NCBI RefSeq assembly: GCF_024505145.1
Contig: NZ_JANIAA010000013.1
Location: 141,383-205,382 of the forward strand
Direction: 5' to 3'
DNA: 64,000 nt
Source: Streptomyces rugosispiralis
Lineage (GTDB): Bacteria; Actinomycetota; Actinomycetes; Streptomycetales; Streptomycetaceae
A model generated the notes under the pieces. The model saw nothing but the letters and a program-made list of their open reading frames with translations. It was not told the origin of the DNA and searched no databases. Below, piece after piece: positions 8,722-17,470 of the stretch. The stretch's first letter is position 1. Each line of letters starts with the position of its first letter. The translations under genes were made by a program, and so were the position numbers.

Positions 8722-9770
8722 TGAGCGAGTCGGACGTGACCCGTGACGGCATCCGCGGCGCCCGGCCGGGCCGGGACGCGCAGGTCGGCAAGGGGATGGG
8801 GGACGGCAGGCGGCGCGGCCGCAAGGGCGGGAAGGGCCGCGGGGGCGAGCAGTCGGTGGTCCCCCGGGCGGAGTTCACCTCCTACTACGGGCGGCCGGTG
8901 CTCAATCCGCCCACCTGGAGTTCCCTGGACATCGCGGGCTACTTCTTCCTCGGCGGACTCGCGGGCGCCGGGTCGGTGCTCGCGGCGGGCGCCGAGCTGA
9001 CCGGCCGTCCGGCCATGGCCCGCGCGCTCAAGGTGTCCTCGATCGCGGCCCTGGCCGGCTCCACCGCCGCCCTGGTCCACGACCTCGGGCGCCCCGGGCG
9101 GTTCGCCAATATGCTGCGGGTCTTCAAGCCCACCTCGCCGATGAGCGTCGGCTCCTGGCTGCTGGCGGCCTACGGCCCGATGGCCGGTGCGGCCGCCGCC
9201 TCGGACCTGGCCGGGCGGCTGCCGCGCACCGGCCGGGCGGCCACAGTGGGGGCGGCACTGCTGGGTCCCGCGGTGGCCTCGTACACGGCGGTGCTGGCCG
9301 CCGACACCGCCGTCCCCGCATGGCACGACGGCTATCGCGAGCTGCCGTTTCTCTTCGTCGGCTCGGCCGCCATGGCGGCGGGCGGTATGGCCCTGCTGAC
9401 CTCGCCGGTCGCCGAGAACGCCCCGGCGCGGGGGGTGGCGCTGCTCGGCACGGCGGTGGAGACCGCCGCCGTCAAGGCCATGGAACGGCGGCTCGGGGTG
9501 GTCGCCGAGACCTACCGCGAGGGCCGGGCGGGCAAGCTGATGCGCGCCGCCGAGGCGCTTTCGGTGGCGGGCGCGCTCGGCGGCGCCCTCCTCGGCCGCC
9601 GCGGCCGCCCCGCCGCGGCCCTCGGCGGCGCGGCCCTGCTGGCCGCCTCCGCGTGCACCCGCTTCGGGGTGTTCCACGCCGGGATGCGGTCGGCGGAGGA
9701 CCCCAAGTACACGGTCCTGCCCCAGCGGGAACGGCTCGAGGCGCGGCGGGAGCGGCCGGAGGACGACTGA
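8721..9770 (+). CDS. nrfD: NrfD/PsrC-type membrane subunit of formate dehydrogenase
   Basis: A 349-residue membrane protein. After a basic, Gly-rich N-terminal 60 residues come about eight hydrophobic spans, beginning with DIAGYFFLGGLAGAGSVLAAG, with the NrfD hallmark LVHDLGRPGRFANMLRVFKP near residue 120. NrfD proteins pass electrons from Fe-S subunits to menaquinone. Use of an NrfD subunit instead of the haem b FdnI subunit suggests a quinone-linked, haem-free complex. GGAGG lies six bases before the ATG, which overlaps the upstream TGA. The gene ends 31 bases from a convergent gene with no clear hairpin between. Confidence 0.92.
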   Translation: MSESDVTRDGIRGARPGRDAQVGKGMGDGRRRGRKGGKGRGGEQSVVPRAEFTSYYGRPVLNPPTWSSLDIAGYFFLGGLAGAGSVLAAGAELTGRPAMARALKVSSIAALAGSTAALVHDLGRPGRFANMLRVFKPTSPMSVGSWLLAAYGPMAGAAAASDLAGRLPRTGRAATVGAALLGPAVASYTAVLAADTAVPAWHDGYRELPFLFVGSAAMAAGGMALLTSPVAENAPARGVALLGTAVETAAVKAMERRLGVVAETYREGRAGKLMRAAEALSVAGALGGALLGRRGRPAAALGGAALLAASACTRFGVFHAGMRSAEDPKYTVLPQRERLEARRERPEDD

Positions 9771-9801
9771 CGACCGACCCGCCGCCAGGAGCGTCGAGGG
9801 G

Positions 9802-11838
9802 CTATCGCTCGCCCGAAGGCGACGGCGAGGTCGCCTTGGACGAGGTCGCCTTGGGCGAGGCCGCCTTGGGCGAGGCCGACGGTGCGGCGGGCGCCGTGCC
9901 ACCGCCGGGGTTCGGCCCGTAGGCGTCCAGGAAGCGGTCGCGGAAGGAGCTCATCTTCCACACCGGGGCCTTCGCGCCCGGCATCAGACCGTCGTCCCAG
10001 CCCCAGTGGGAGATCCGGTCCAGCACCGCCTTGTCGTGTGCGACGATCGCCACCGGCACGTCCCGGCTGGCGTTGTCGCCGCTGACCCGGGCCAGGGGCT
10101 GGTGGTCGCCCAGGAAGACCAGCACCGTGTTCTTGTTGCCGTACTTCAGCACATAGTCGATGAGGCTGTTCACCGAGTACTGGATGGACCTCCCGTACTC
10201 GGTCTTCACCTTGTCGGGGTCGGTGAACACGTCCGCCGGCTTCTTGCCCGCCTTCTGGATGGCCTTGTAGACCGAGCCGTCGCCGACCTGGCTCCAGGGG
10301 ATCGTCTTGGGGATGGGCGCCCAGGGCTGGTGGCTGGAGGTCAGGATGATCTCCGACATCAGCGGCTTGTCATGCTTCTTGCCGTGCTCCAGGCGCTGGA
10401 ACGCCTTCAGGGCGTACTGGTCGGGCATGGTCGACCAGCTGAACTTGGGGCCCTTGTAGCCGAGGTCACGGGAGTCGTAGACGTGGTCGAGGCCGTAGAA
10501 CTTGCCCTCCGGCCAGCCCTTGGTGACACCCGGCATGATGCCGACGGTCCGCCAGGCGCCGGTGCGCTGGAAGGCGCGGGTGATGGACATGTGGTCGCCC
10601 GCGGTGACGGTGCGGTAGCGGTTCTGGTTGTCGATCCACAGGCCGGTGAGGAAGGTGGAGTGGCCCAGCCAGCTGCTGCCGCCGTACGTGGCCGAGGTGA
10701 GCCAGCCGCTCTTGCTGGCGAACCCGGCCTTGTCCAGCCGCTTGGTGGCGTTCTTCAGCGTCTTGTCCACACCGGGTGCGATCGCCGGGTCCTCGATGGC
10801 CGAGCGGCCGTAGCTCTCGATGAAGGTGATCATCATGTCCTTGCCGCGCAACCCGGTCAGCAGCTGGTCGCCGGGGGTGTCGCCGTAGGTGTCCACGGCG
10901 GCCACCTTGGCGAACTCCTGCTCGTCCTTGAGGGTCTTGCGCACCCGCTCCGCCCGGTCCTGGACCAGCGCGGTGGTGCTCCTGGACGCGAACGGCGCCC
11001 CGGCCACCTGCACCCCGAGCGCCGCGCACATCACCCAGACGGTGCCGAGCACCAGGACGGTACGGGTCGCCACGGCGGTGTTCCGCGCCATGACGTTGCT
11101 GACCCGCAGCACGGCGAGGGCCATCAGGACGAGCAGGGCGACGGCGAGCACCACGACCCCGATCGCGGCGACGGTGGCGGCCGTCTCGCCGACCGAGTCC
11201 TTGAGGTACGACTCCGCGTCGTCCAGCAGTATCCAGTCGAGCACCACGTTGAAACCGCGGCCGAGGAACTCGTTGAAGCCGATGTCGAGGAGGTTCAGGA
11301 TGGTCAGCGCCCCGAGGACCGCCCCGGCGAGCACCGCCACCACCCGCCGTGCCACCGTCGGCAGCATGAGCAGCAGCGTGGCGCCGAAGATCCCCTCCAC
11401 CGGGATGCGCAGGAAGGCGCTGGGTTCGACGAGGATGAGTTTGGTCGGCAGGAGGAGGGCGGTGAACACCAGGGCGAGGGACAGTCCCGTGACCGTCCAG
11501 GCCACCGTGCGCGCCGCGACGGGGTACTTGGCCCGCCACCCCTTGCGTGCGGGGGGCGCGTCGGGGGCGGTGCCGGCCAGCGGGCCGGTCACGGTGGTCT
11601 CCTCCGGGTCCTCCGCCTCCCCGCTCGCTTCGCCGGACGGCTCGGCGGACGTGTCGCGTCCCGCGGAGGTGTCCGTGTCGGCAGAGGTGTCCGTGTCCTC
11701 GGCGGCGTCCGGCGCCCGCGCGGGGACATCCGGCGTGCGCTCAGGTGGACCCTCCGGTGACGGGCCCTCCGTCGGCCCCTCCTCCGTGGTTCCCTTGTCC
11801 GTTTCCGACCGCTGACGAGAGCTCGATTGGCGCGACAA
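9802..11838 (-). CDS. Membrane sulfatase / lipoteichoic-acid-synthase-like protein
   Basis: A 678-residue protein of the alkaline phosphatase superfamily. The first 100 residues are acidic and Thr/Ser-rich (DTDTSADTDTSAG). About five transmembrane segments follow, then an extracytoplasmic sulfatase domain with MITFIESYGRSAI near the nucleophile region, HSTFLTG, and the metal-binding LVFLGDHQP near the end. Enzymes with this build transfer or hydrolyse phosphate or sulfate esters of surface polymers, as LtaS does. The C-terminus is a Ser/Pro/Lys tail with a five-residue repeat (SPKAA, SPKAT, SSKAT) encoded by a 15-bp tandem repeat. Its substrate is unknown. Confidence 0.85.
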   Translation of the reverse strand: MSRQSSSRQRSETDKGTTEEGPTEGPSPEGPPERTPDVPARAPDAAEDTDTSADTDTSAGRDTSAEPSGEASGEAEDPEETTVTGPLAGTAPDAPPARKGWRAKYPVAARTVAWTVTGLSLALVFTALLLPTKLILVEPSAFLRIPVEGIFGATLLLMLPTVARRVVAVLAGAVLGALTILNLLDIGFNEFLGRGFNVVLDWILLDDAESYLKDSVGETAATVAAIGVVVLAVALLVLMALAVLRVSNVMARNTAVATRTVLVLGTVWVMCAALGVQVAGAPFASRSTTALVQDRAERVRKTLKDEQEFAKVAAVDTYGDTPGDQLLTGLRGKDMMITFIESYGRSAIEDPAIAPGVDKTLKNATKRLDKAGFASKSGWLTSATYGGSSWLGHSTFLTGLWIDNQNRYRTVTAGDHMSITRAFQRTGAWRTVGIMPGVTKGWPEGKFYGLDHVYDSRDLGYKGPKFSWSTMPDQYALKAFQRLEHGKKHDKPLMSEIILTSSHQPWAPIPKTIPWSQVGDGSVYKAIQKAGKKPADVFTDPDKVKTEYGRSIQYSVNSLIDYVLKYGNKNTVLVFLGDHQPLARVSGDNASRDVPVAIVAHDKAVLDRISHWGWDDGLMPGAKAPVWKMSSFRDRFLDAYGPNPGGGTAPAAPSASPKAASPKATSSKATSPSPSGER
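9827..9871. repeat. 15-bp coding tandem repeat in the sulfatase tail
   Basis: Three near-identical 15-bp units starting GAGGYCGCCTTGG encode the repeating SPKAT-like C-terminal tail of the membrane sulfatase. The repeat keeps frame and could vary in copy number between strains. Confidence 0.75.
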
Positions 11839-12012
11839 CCCGAAGGTCCTTCCCTGCGAAGCCCGGTGGTGGCACGGCGGACCCGGCTCGGGAGGCCGGG
11901 CCCGTCGTTATCCGTACGGCGCGCCGGAGGTCCCCGTTCAATCAACCTGGCACTTTTCCCGGCACCTTCCGCCCCTCGTGAGTGCGCCCGCCCCGACGTT
12001 ACGCTGCGTCCC

Positions 12013-12026
12013 TCACATGGATGTGA
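12013..12026. promoter_or_regulatory. Palindrome upstream of merR-type gene
   Basis: TCACAT-GG-ATGTGA is a perfect 14-bp palindrome ending 19 bases before the start of the MerR regulator. MerR proteins bind dyads in their own promoters, so this is a plausible autoregulatory site. That assignment is inference. Confidence 0.5.
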
Positions 12027-12045
12027 AGGCGAGGAGGACCCGCAC

Positions 12046-12417
12046 ATGCGCATCGGAGAGCTGTCGGAGCGCACCGGCACGCCGCGCCGGCTGCTGCGCT
12101 ACTACGAGGAGCAGGGGCTGATCCTGCCCGACCGCTGCGCGAACGGCTACCGCGCGTACGACGAGCGGCTCGTCGACCGGGTGCTGCAGATCAGGGGCCT
12201 GCTCGACGCCGGGCTCCCCACCCGCATCATCAAGCAGATCCTGCCGTGCCTCGACAAGCCCCGGCGCATCCACTTCTCCGACGCCACACCGGAGATGATC
12301 ACCACGCTGAAGGACGAGCGGGACCGCATGACCCGGCGCATCGACTGTCTGACCCGCAACCGGGACGCGATCGCCGAGTATCTTGACGCCGTGCTCGACA
12401 ACCACACCACCAGCTGA
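12046..12417 (+). CDS. MerR-family transcriptional regulator
   Basis: A 123-residue regulator. The N-terminal winged helix-turn-helix reads MRIGELSERTGTPRRLLRYYEEQGLI, then the wing NGYRAYDE and a long coiled coil (about 80-115). No cysteine pair typical of metal sensors is seen in the short effector region, so the ligand is unknown; it could be a minimal drug- or stress-type MerR. GAGGAG lies ten bases upstream. A 14-bp palindrome overlaps its presumed promoter. The flanking genes are on the other strand, so no co-transcribed target is visible in this window. Confidence 0.9.
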   Translation: MRIGELSERTGTPRRLLRYYEEQGLILPDRCANGYRAYDERLVDRVLQIRGLLDAGLPTRIIKQILPCLDKPRRIHFSDATPEMITTLKDERDRMTRRIDCLTRNRDAIAEYLDAVLDNHTTS

Positions 12418-12477
12418 ACCACCGGAGGAAGCCGCCAGCCCACCGCCGGGAGCCCAGATCACAACCCCAGACAGGCC

Positions 12478-13236
12478 CTAGCGGTCCCCCCGGGCGGCGG
12501 TGCGCCGGGGGCTGTCGCGGCGGGGCCGCAAGGGGGCGTCCTCGTCGCTGAAGAGCTCCGGGTGCTTGGATCGGATCTTCTCCACATCGCTGAAGACCAG
12601 CCGCAGATGGGAGCGCAGCGCCTCGTCGGCCCGGTCCAGATCGCCCGCCTCGAGCAGGTCGACCACCTCGCGGTGCTGGCCGATGAGCAGGGACATCTGC
12701 TGGGTCATCGGCAGTGAGAGCCTGCGGGCCCGGTCCAGCTGGGCCTTGGCCTGGCTGACGACCGGCCAGGCCGAGGCATGGCCGCTGACGGCCATCAGCC
12801 GGGCGTGGAACTCCTCGTCCAGCTGGAAGAAGCCCTCCATGTCGGCCTGGCGGTCGGCCTCCTCCTGCGCGGTGAGCAGCACCCGCAGCTCCGCCACGTC
12901 CCGCGCGCCGGCCTTGCCGACGGCCTCCCGCAGCGCGGCGCACTCCAGGGCCTCGCGGATGAACTGGGCGGAGGCCACATCGCGCTCCCGGATGCGCGAG
13001 ACGAACGTGCCCATCTGGGGGTAGATGTCCACCAGCCCCTCGTCGGCGAGCAGGATCAGGGACTCGCGGACGGGGGTACGGCTCACCCCGAGCTCGGCCG
13101 CCAGGTCGTTCTCCGAGACGGCGGAGCCGGGCTCCAGCTCCAGGCCGACGATGCGCGAACGCAGCACCTCATGGACCAGTTGCCGGGTGTTGCGCCCCCG
13201 GGAGCGTGCCGCGTGCAGTCCCTCCGCCGATGCCAT
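12478..13236 (-). CDS. GntR/FadR-family regulator of the sugar-acid operon
   Basis: A 252-residue regulator. The winged HTH (about residues 15-75) includes SENDLAAELGVSRTPVRESLILLADEGLV, and residues about 85-215 form the all-helical FCD effector domain with its metal-ligand histidines (EEFHARL, IGQHREVV). It is divergent from manD with 108 bases between starts, the standard arrangement for local control of hexuronate operons, so it probably represses manD onward until a sugar acid or its breakdown product binds. The ATG at 13236 was preferred to upstream options because GGAAGGGG precedes it closely. The C-terminal 25 residues are Arg-rich. Confidence 0.9.
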   Translation of the reverse strand: MASAEGLHAARSRGRNTRQLVHEVLRSRIVGLELEPGSAVSENDLAAELGVSRTPVRESLILLADEGLVDIYPQMGTFVSRIRERDVASAQFIREALECAALREAVGKAGARDVAELRVLLTAQEEADRQADMEGFFQLDEEFHARLMAVSGHASAWPVVSQAKAQLDRARRLSLPMTQQMSLLIGQHREVVDLLEAGDLDRADEALRSHLRLVFSDVEKIRSKHPELFSDEDAPLRPRRDSPRRTAARGDR

Positions 13237-13344
13237 CTGGCCCCTTCCGAACCCTTGACTCCGCTTGCTGACGTACTTGTATGGTAGCCGACCGACAGCC
13301 CGGGTTCCACCCCGGGAGCCCGCTCGAGTGAGGAGCACGCACAC
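13237..13344. promoter_or_regulatory. Divergent promoter region gntR-manD
   Basis: On the plus strand TTGACT (13255-13260) lies 17 bases before TTGTAT (13278-13283) or 19 before TATGGT, a possible promoter for manD. The less GC-rich core ACGTACTTGTATGGTAGC is the likely regulator site. CCCGGG-TTCCAC-CCCGGG follows. Exact boxes are inference. Confidence 0.5.
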
Positions 13345-14562
13345 ATGGCCACGATCACGGAGGCCAAGGTCATCGTCACCTCGCCGGGTCGCAATTTCGT
13401 GACCCTGAAGGTGACCACCTCCGACGGCGTGACCGGTCTCGGTGACGCGACCCTGAACGGCCGCGAGCTCGCGGTCGCCTCCTATCTGGAGGACCACCTC
13501 GTACCGCTGCTGATCGGCCGCGACCCGGCCCGCATCGAGGACACCTGGCACTACCTGTACAAGGGCGCCTACTGGCGCCGGGGCCCGGTGACCATGACCG
13601 CCATCTCGGCCGTCGACACCGCGCTGTGGGACATCAAGGGCAAGGTCGCGGGCCTTCCGGTGTACGAGCTGCTGGGCGGCAAGGCCCGCGAGGGCGCCCT
13701 GGTCTACGGCCACGCCAGCGGCGGCGACGTCCCCGAGCTGCTGGACGACGTGGCCCGCTTCCAGGAGATGGGCTACCGCGCGATCCGCGCCCAGGCCGCC
13801 GTCCCCGGCTCACCGGGCACCTACGGCATCCGCCACGGCACGGTCGCCACCGTCTACGAGCCCGCCACCGGCGCGCTGCCCGAGGAACAGCCCTGGTCCA
13901 CCGAGGCGTATCTGGACTTCGCACCCCGCTATCTGGAGGCGGTCCGCGAGCGGTTCGGCTTCGGCTTCCACCTGCTGCACGACGTCCACCACCGGCTCAC
14001 CCCCACCGAGGCGGGGCGGCTCGGCCGGAGCCTGGAGGAGGTGCGGCTGTTCTGGATGGAGGACCCCACCCCCGCCGAGCTCCAGGAGTCCTTCCGCCAG
14101 ATCCGCCAGTCCACCACCACGCCCATCGCGGTCGGCGAGGTCTTCAACTCCATCTGGGACTGCCAGCAGCTCATCACCGAGCGGCTCATCGACTACATCC
14201 GCGCCTCGGTCGTGCACGCCGGCGGCATCACCCATCTGCGGCGGATCTTCCACCTGGCCGAGCTGTACCAGGTGCGCACCGGTTCGCACGGCGCCACCGA
14301 CCTGTCCCCGGTGAGCATGTCGGCGGCCGTCCACCTCGACGTCACCGTGCCCAACTTCGGCATCCAGGAGTACATGGCCCACGACCCGCTCACCCACGAG
14401 GTGTTCCGGCCCACCTACGAACTCATCGACGGCGCCCTGCACCCCCAGGCCGTGCCCGGCCTCGGCATCGAGCTCGACGAGGAGGCGGCCGCCCGCTTCC
14501 CGTACGACCCGAAGTACCTCCCGGTGAGCCGCCGTACCGACGGGTCGGTGCACGACTGGTGA
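13345..14562 (+). CDS. manD: D-mannonate dehydratase-type enolase superfamily enzyme (ManD/RspA)
   Basis: A 405-residue protein matching the ManD subgroup along its whole length: LYKGAYWRRGPVTMTA in the capping/active-site loop, AVDTALWDIKGK, VYGHASGG, HDVHHRLTP, WMEDPTP, GEVFNSIWD, HAGGITHL, GSHGATDLSPV and the ending RRTDGSVHDW. Members take water from D-mannonate (and in some cases D-gluconate) to give 2-keto-3-deoxygluconate; some have low activity and work mainly in L-gulonate or L-idonate pathways. The neighbours fit this second setting. The stop overlaps the next start by GTGA, so it is coupled to the dehydrogenase. Confidence 0.93.
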   Translation: MATITEAKVIVTSPGRNFVTLKVTTSDGVTGLGDATLNGRELAVASYLEDHLVPLLIGRDPARIEDTWHYLYKGAYWRRGPVTMTAISAVDTALWDIKGKVAGLPVYELLGGKAREGALVYGHASGGDVPELLDDVARFQEMGYRAIRAQAAVPGSPGTYGIRHGTVATVYEPATGALPEEQPWSTEAYLDFAPRYLEAVRERFGFGFHLLHDVHHRLTPTEAGRLGRSLEEVRLFWMEDPTPAELQESFRQIRQSTTTPIAVGEVFNSIWDCQQLITERLIDYIRASVVHAGGITHLRRIFHLAELYQVRTGSHGATDLSPVSMSAAVHLDVTVPNFGIQEYMAHDPLTHEVFRPTYELIDGALHPQAVPGLGIELDEEAAARFPYDPKYLPVSRRTDGSVHDW

Positions 14563-15992
14563 CCGCCGACTCCCCGGGCCGCCTGTCGCTGGCCACCCTG
14601 TCCCGCGTCCCCGCCGAGAGCCGCCCGCGCGTCGACCCACGGGCGCTGCGCCCCCGGATCGTGCACCTGGGCATCGGCGCGTTCCACCGCGCCCACCAGG
14701 CCCTCTACACCGAAGCCGCCGAGGCCGCGCACGGCGGCGGCTGGGGCATCGCCGGTGTCACCCAGCGCAGCCGGTCCGTCGTGGACGCGCTGCGACCGCA
14801 GGACGGGCTGTACTCGTTCACCGAGCGGCGGCCCGAAGGACCGGCCACCCGCGTGGTCGGCACCGTGACCGAGGTGCTGCACGCCACCGACGACGGCGCC
14901 CGGCTGGCCGCGCTCCTCGCCTCCCCCGAGGTCACCGTCGTCACCCTGACCGTCACCGAGAAGGGCTACCGGCGCGACGCCGCCACCGGCGGACTCGCCC
15001 TGGACGACCCGCTGATCCGGGACGACCTGGCGGGACGGCCCGCGCCCGCGAGCGTGGCCGGGCAGCTCGCCGCGGGGCTGCGCGCCCGGCTACGGGCCGG
15101 CGGCGCCCCGGTGTCGCTGGTCTCCTGCGACAACATGGCGGACAACGGCGCGGTACTGCGGCGCCTGGTGCGGGAGTTCATCGCCGCCACCGCATGGGCC
15201 GACCGCGACCGCCTGCTGGACTGGATCACCGGCTCGGTCGCCTTCCCCGCCACCGTCGTCGACCGCATCGTCCCCGCCACCACCGACACCGACCGGCGGA
15301 CCGCCGCCCGCGCCCTGACCGTGGACGACGCGGGCGCGGTCACCGGCGAACCGTTCACCCAGTGGGTGCTCCAGGACATCTTCGCCGCCGACCGCCCGCA
15401 CTGGGAGCGGGCGGGGGTGCGCCTCGTGCCCGATGTGAGCCCGTACCAGCTCGCCAAGCTCCGGCTGCTCAACGGCTCCCACTCGCTCATCGCGTACCTC
15501 GGGCTCGGACACGGATGCGAGACCGTCGCCGACGTCCTGGCCACCCCCTGGGGCGAGGAGACCGTACGCGCCTACTGCGCCGAGGCCGCGCAGAGCCTGC
15601 CGCCCACCGAGGGTCTTGACCTCCCCGCCTATGTCGACAGCCTGGTCGACCGCTTCGCCAACCCCGCGATGCACCACCGCATCCAGCAGATCGCCATGGA
15701 CGGATCCCAGAAGATCCCCGAACGGTGGCTCGCCCCGCTGCGCGAACTGCGCGCCGCCGGACGGGACACCCCGCTCCTGGCCACCGCCCTCGCCGCCTGG
15801 GCCCGCCGCACCCGAGACCACCCCCTGGACGATCCCCGGGCCCAGGAGCTGCGCGGCGCCTGGGACGGCCCGCACGCCGAGGCCCCGCGCCGGCTGCTGC
15901 GGCTGCTGGGCGCCGAGGACCTCGCCGACGACACCGCTCTCGTCGCGTCCGTACGGGCGGAGCTGGACCCCGGCGCCCGGCCACCGCGCTGA
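14559..15992 (+). CDS. uxuB: Mannitol dehydrogenase family protein, probable D-fructuronate reductase
   Basis: A 477-residue long-chain polyol dehydrogenase. The N-terminal NAD site is IVHLGIGAFHRAHQALY, and the catalytic core has SCDNMADNG, FPATVVDRIVP and KLRLLNGSHSLIAYLG with the family Lys/Asn/His. The family includes mannitol dehydrogenase, tagaturonate reductase and fructuronate reductase. Coupling to a ManD-type dehydratase (GTG start inside the manD stop) argues for the reaction D-fructuronate to D-mannonate. Substrate choice is inferred from context; the gene symbol is tentative. Confidence 0.85.
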   Translation: MTADSPGRLSLATLSRVPAESRPRVDPRALRPRIVHLGIGAFHRAHQALYTEAAEAAHGGGWGIAGVTQRSRSVVDALRPQDGLYSFTERRPEGPATRVVGTVTEVLHATDDGARLAALLASPEVTVVTLTVTEKGYRRDAATGGLALDDPLIRDDLAGRPAPASVAGQLAAGLRARLRAGGAPVSLVSCDNMADNGAVLRRLVREFIAATAWADRDRLLDWITGSVAFPATVVDRIVPATTDTDRRTAARALTVDDAGAVTGEPFTQWVLQDIFAADRPHWERAGVRLVPDVSPYQLAKLRLLNGSHSLIAYLGLGHGCETVADVLATPWGEETVRAYCAEAAQSLPPTEGLDLPAYVDSLVDRFANPAMHHRIQQIAMDGSQKIPERWLAPLRELRAAGRDTPLLATALAAWARRTRDHPLDDPRAQELRGAWDGPHAEAPRRLLRLLGAEDLADDTALVASVRAELDPGARPPR

Positions 15993-16025
15993 CCCCACGC
16001 ACCGCCCCTTCAAAGGAGAGCCGCC

Positions 16026-17432
16026 TTGAAGACCCCCAGAGCCGTCCCCGCCACCGACCAGCCCTCCCCACCCCAGGACGAGGCCACCACCGGGCCACCG
16101 CGCCCCCGCGGGCTGCGCCACAACACCCGCTGGCTGATGGTCTTCCTCTGCTTCCTGGGCATGACCGTCAACTACGTCGACCGCGCCACCATCTCCATCT
16201 CCCTGCCCTATATGACCGATGACCTGCACATCGGCCCCGAGTGGCAGGGCGTCATCCTCAGCATGTTCTTCGTGACCTACGCGCTGGGCCAACTGCCCGC
16301 CGGGGCGCTCATCGACCGCTACGGCGAGAAGCGCATGTTCGCCATCGGCGGGCTCATCTGGTCCCTGGTCACCGTGGGCACCGGATTCGTCCGGGGCATC
16401 GGCAGCCTGCTCTTCGCCCGCCTCGCCCTCGGCGCGGGCGAGGCCCCCGCGTACCCCTCGTGCGCCAAGTCCGTCTCCCGCTGGTTCCCGGTCCGCGAAC
16501 GGGCCCTGGCCAACAGCGTCTGGGACAACGGCGCCCGCGCCGGCACCGCCGTCGCCGCCCCCGTCGTGACCGCGCTGATCGCCTGGCAGGGCTGGCGGAT
16601 GGCGTTCTGGGTCACCGGCGGCGTGGCCCTGCTGTGGGTGGCCCTGTGGCTCAAGGCGTACCGCGAGCCCTCGGCGCGCGGCGGGCTCAGCGCCGAGGAA
16701 CGCGCCTACGTCATGGCGGGCGGCGCCCGGCTCGAGGAGCACCCCGCCGAGAAGACGGCCGCCCCGGAGCCCGCCGAGAAGACGGCCACCCGGGAGGAGC
16801 CCGCCGTCCGCTGGCGCGACCTGTTCCGCCACCGCACGGTCTGGGGCATGATGATCGGCTTCTTCTGCCTCAACTACGTCATCTACTTCTTCATCACCTG
16901 GTTCCCCAGCTACCTCGTCGACGCCCGCGGCTTCGACCTGCTCAAACTGGGCTTCTACGGCGCTCTGCCCGGCATCGTCGCCATCGCCGGCAGCCTGCTC
17001 GGCGGCTGGACCAGCGACACCCTGCTGCGCCGCGGCTGGTCGGTGACCCGCGCCCGCAAGACCTGCCTGGTGTGCGGGATGCTCTTCTCCTCCGTCATCG
17101 CCTTCGCCGTGCTCGTCCCCAGCGCCATGTGGGCCCTGGCCCTGCTCTCCGTCAGCTACGCCAGCCTGGCCTTCTCCGCCGCCTCGGTGGCCAGCCTGCC
17201 CGCCGATGTCGCGCCCACCCCGCGCCATGTCGCCTCGCTCGGCGGCATCCAGAACTTCGCCTCCAACCTCGCCGGGGTGCTCGGCTCGACCACCACCGGT
17301 CTGCTGCTGGGCTTCTTCCACCACTCCTTCGTCGCCCCGCTGATGCTGTCCGGCGCCCTGTGCATCGTCGGCGCCCTCACCTACGGCCTGGTCATCAAGC
17401 GCGTCGAACCACTGCGGCTGTCTGCCGCCTGA
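16026..17432 (+). CDS. MFS transporter, anion:cation symporter type, probable sugar-acid uptake
   Basis: A 468-residue, 12-span major facilitator. Span 1 region MTVNYVDRATISISLP and the loop GALIDRYGEKRMF are typical of the anion:cation symporter family (ExuT, GudP, RhmT). A charged central loop of about 70 residues (EKTAAPEPAEKTATREE) separates the halves. It lies 33 bases after the dehydrogenase in a one-way operon, so it should import the operon's substrate, a hexonate or hexuronate. The start is TTG, chosen because AAAGGAGAG stands just upstream and no other start precedes the first span. Confidence 0.88.
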   Translation: MKTPRAVPATDQPSPPQDEATTGPPRPRGLRHNTRWLMVFLCFLGMTVNYVDRATISISLPYMTDDLHIGPEWQGVILSMFFVTYALGQLPAGALIDRYGEKRMFAIGGLIWSLVTVGTGFVRGIGSLLFARLALGAGEAPAYPSCAKSVSRWFPVRERALANSVWDNGARAGTAVAAPVVTALIAWQGWRMAFWVTGGVALLWVALWLKAYREPSARGGLSAEERAYVMAGGARLEEHPAEKTAAPEPAEKTATREEPAVRWRDLFRHRTVWGMMIGFFCLNYVIYFFITWFPSYLVDARGFDLLKLGFYGALPGIVAIAGSLLGGWTSDTLLRRGWSVTRARKTCLVCGMLFSSVIAFAVLVPSAMWALALLSVSYASLAFSAASVASLPADVAPTPRHVASLGGIQNFASNLAGVLGSTTTGLLLGFFHHSFVAPLMLSGALCIVGALTYGLVIKRVEPLRLSAA

Positions 17433-17470
17433 GTCCCCTCCATGTCCCCGCGTACCAGGAGAACCACCCG

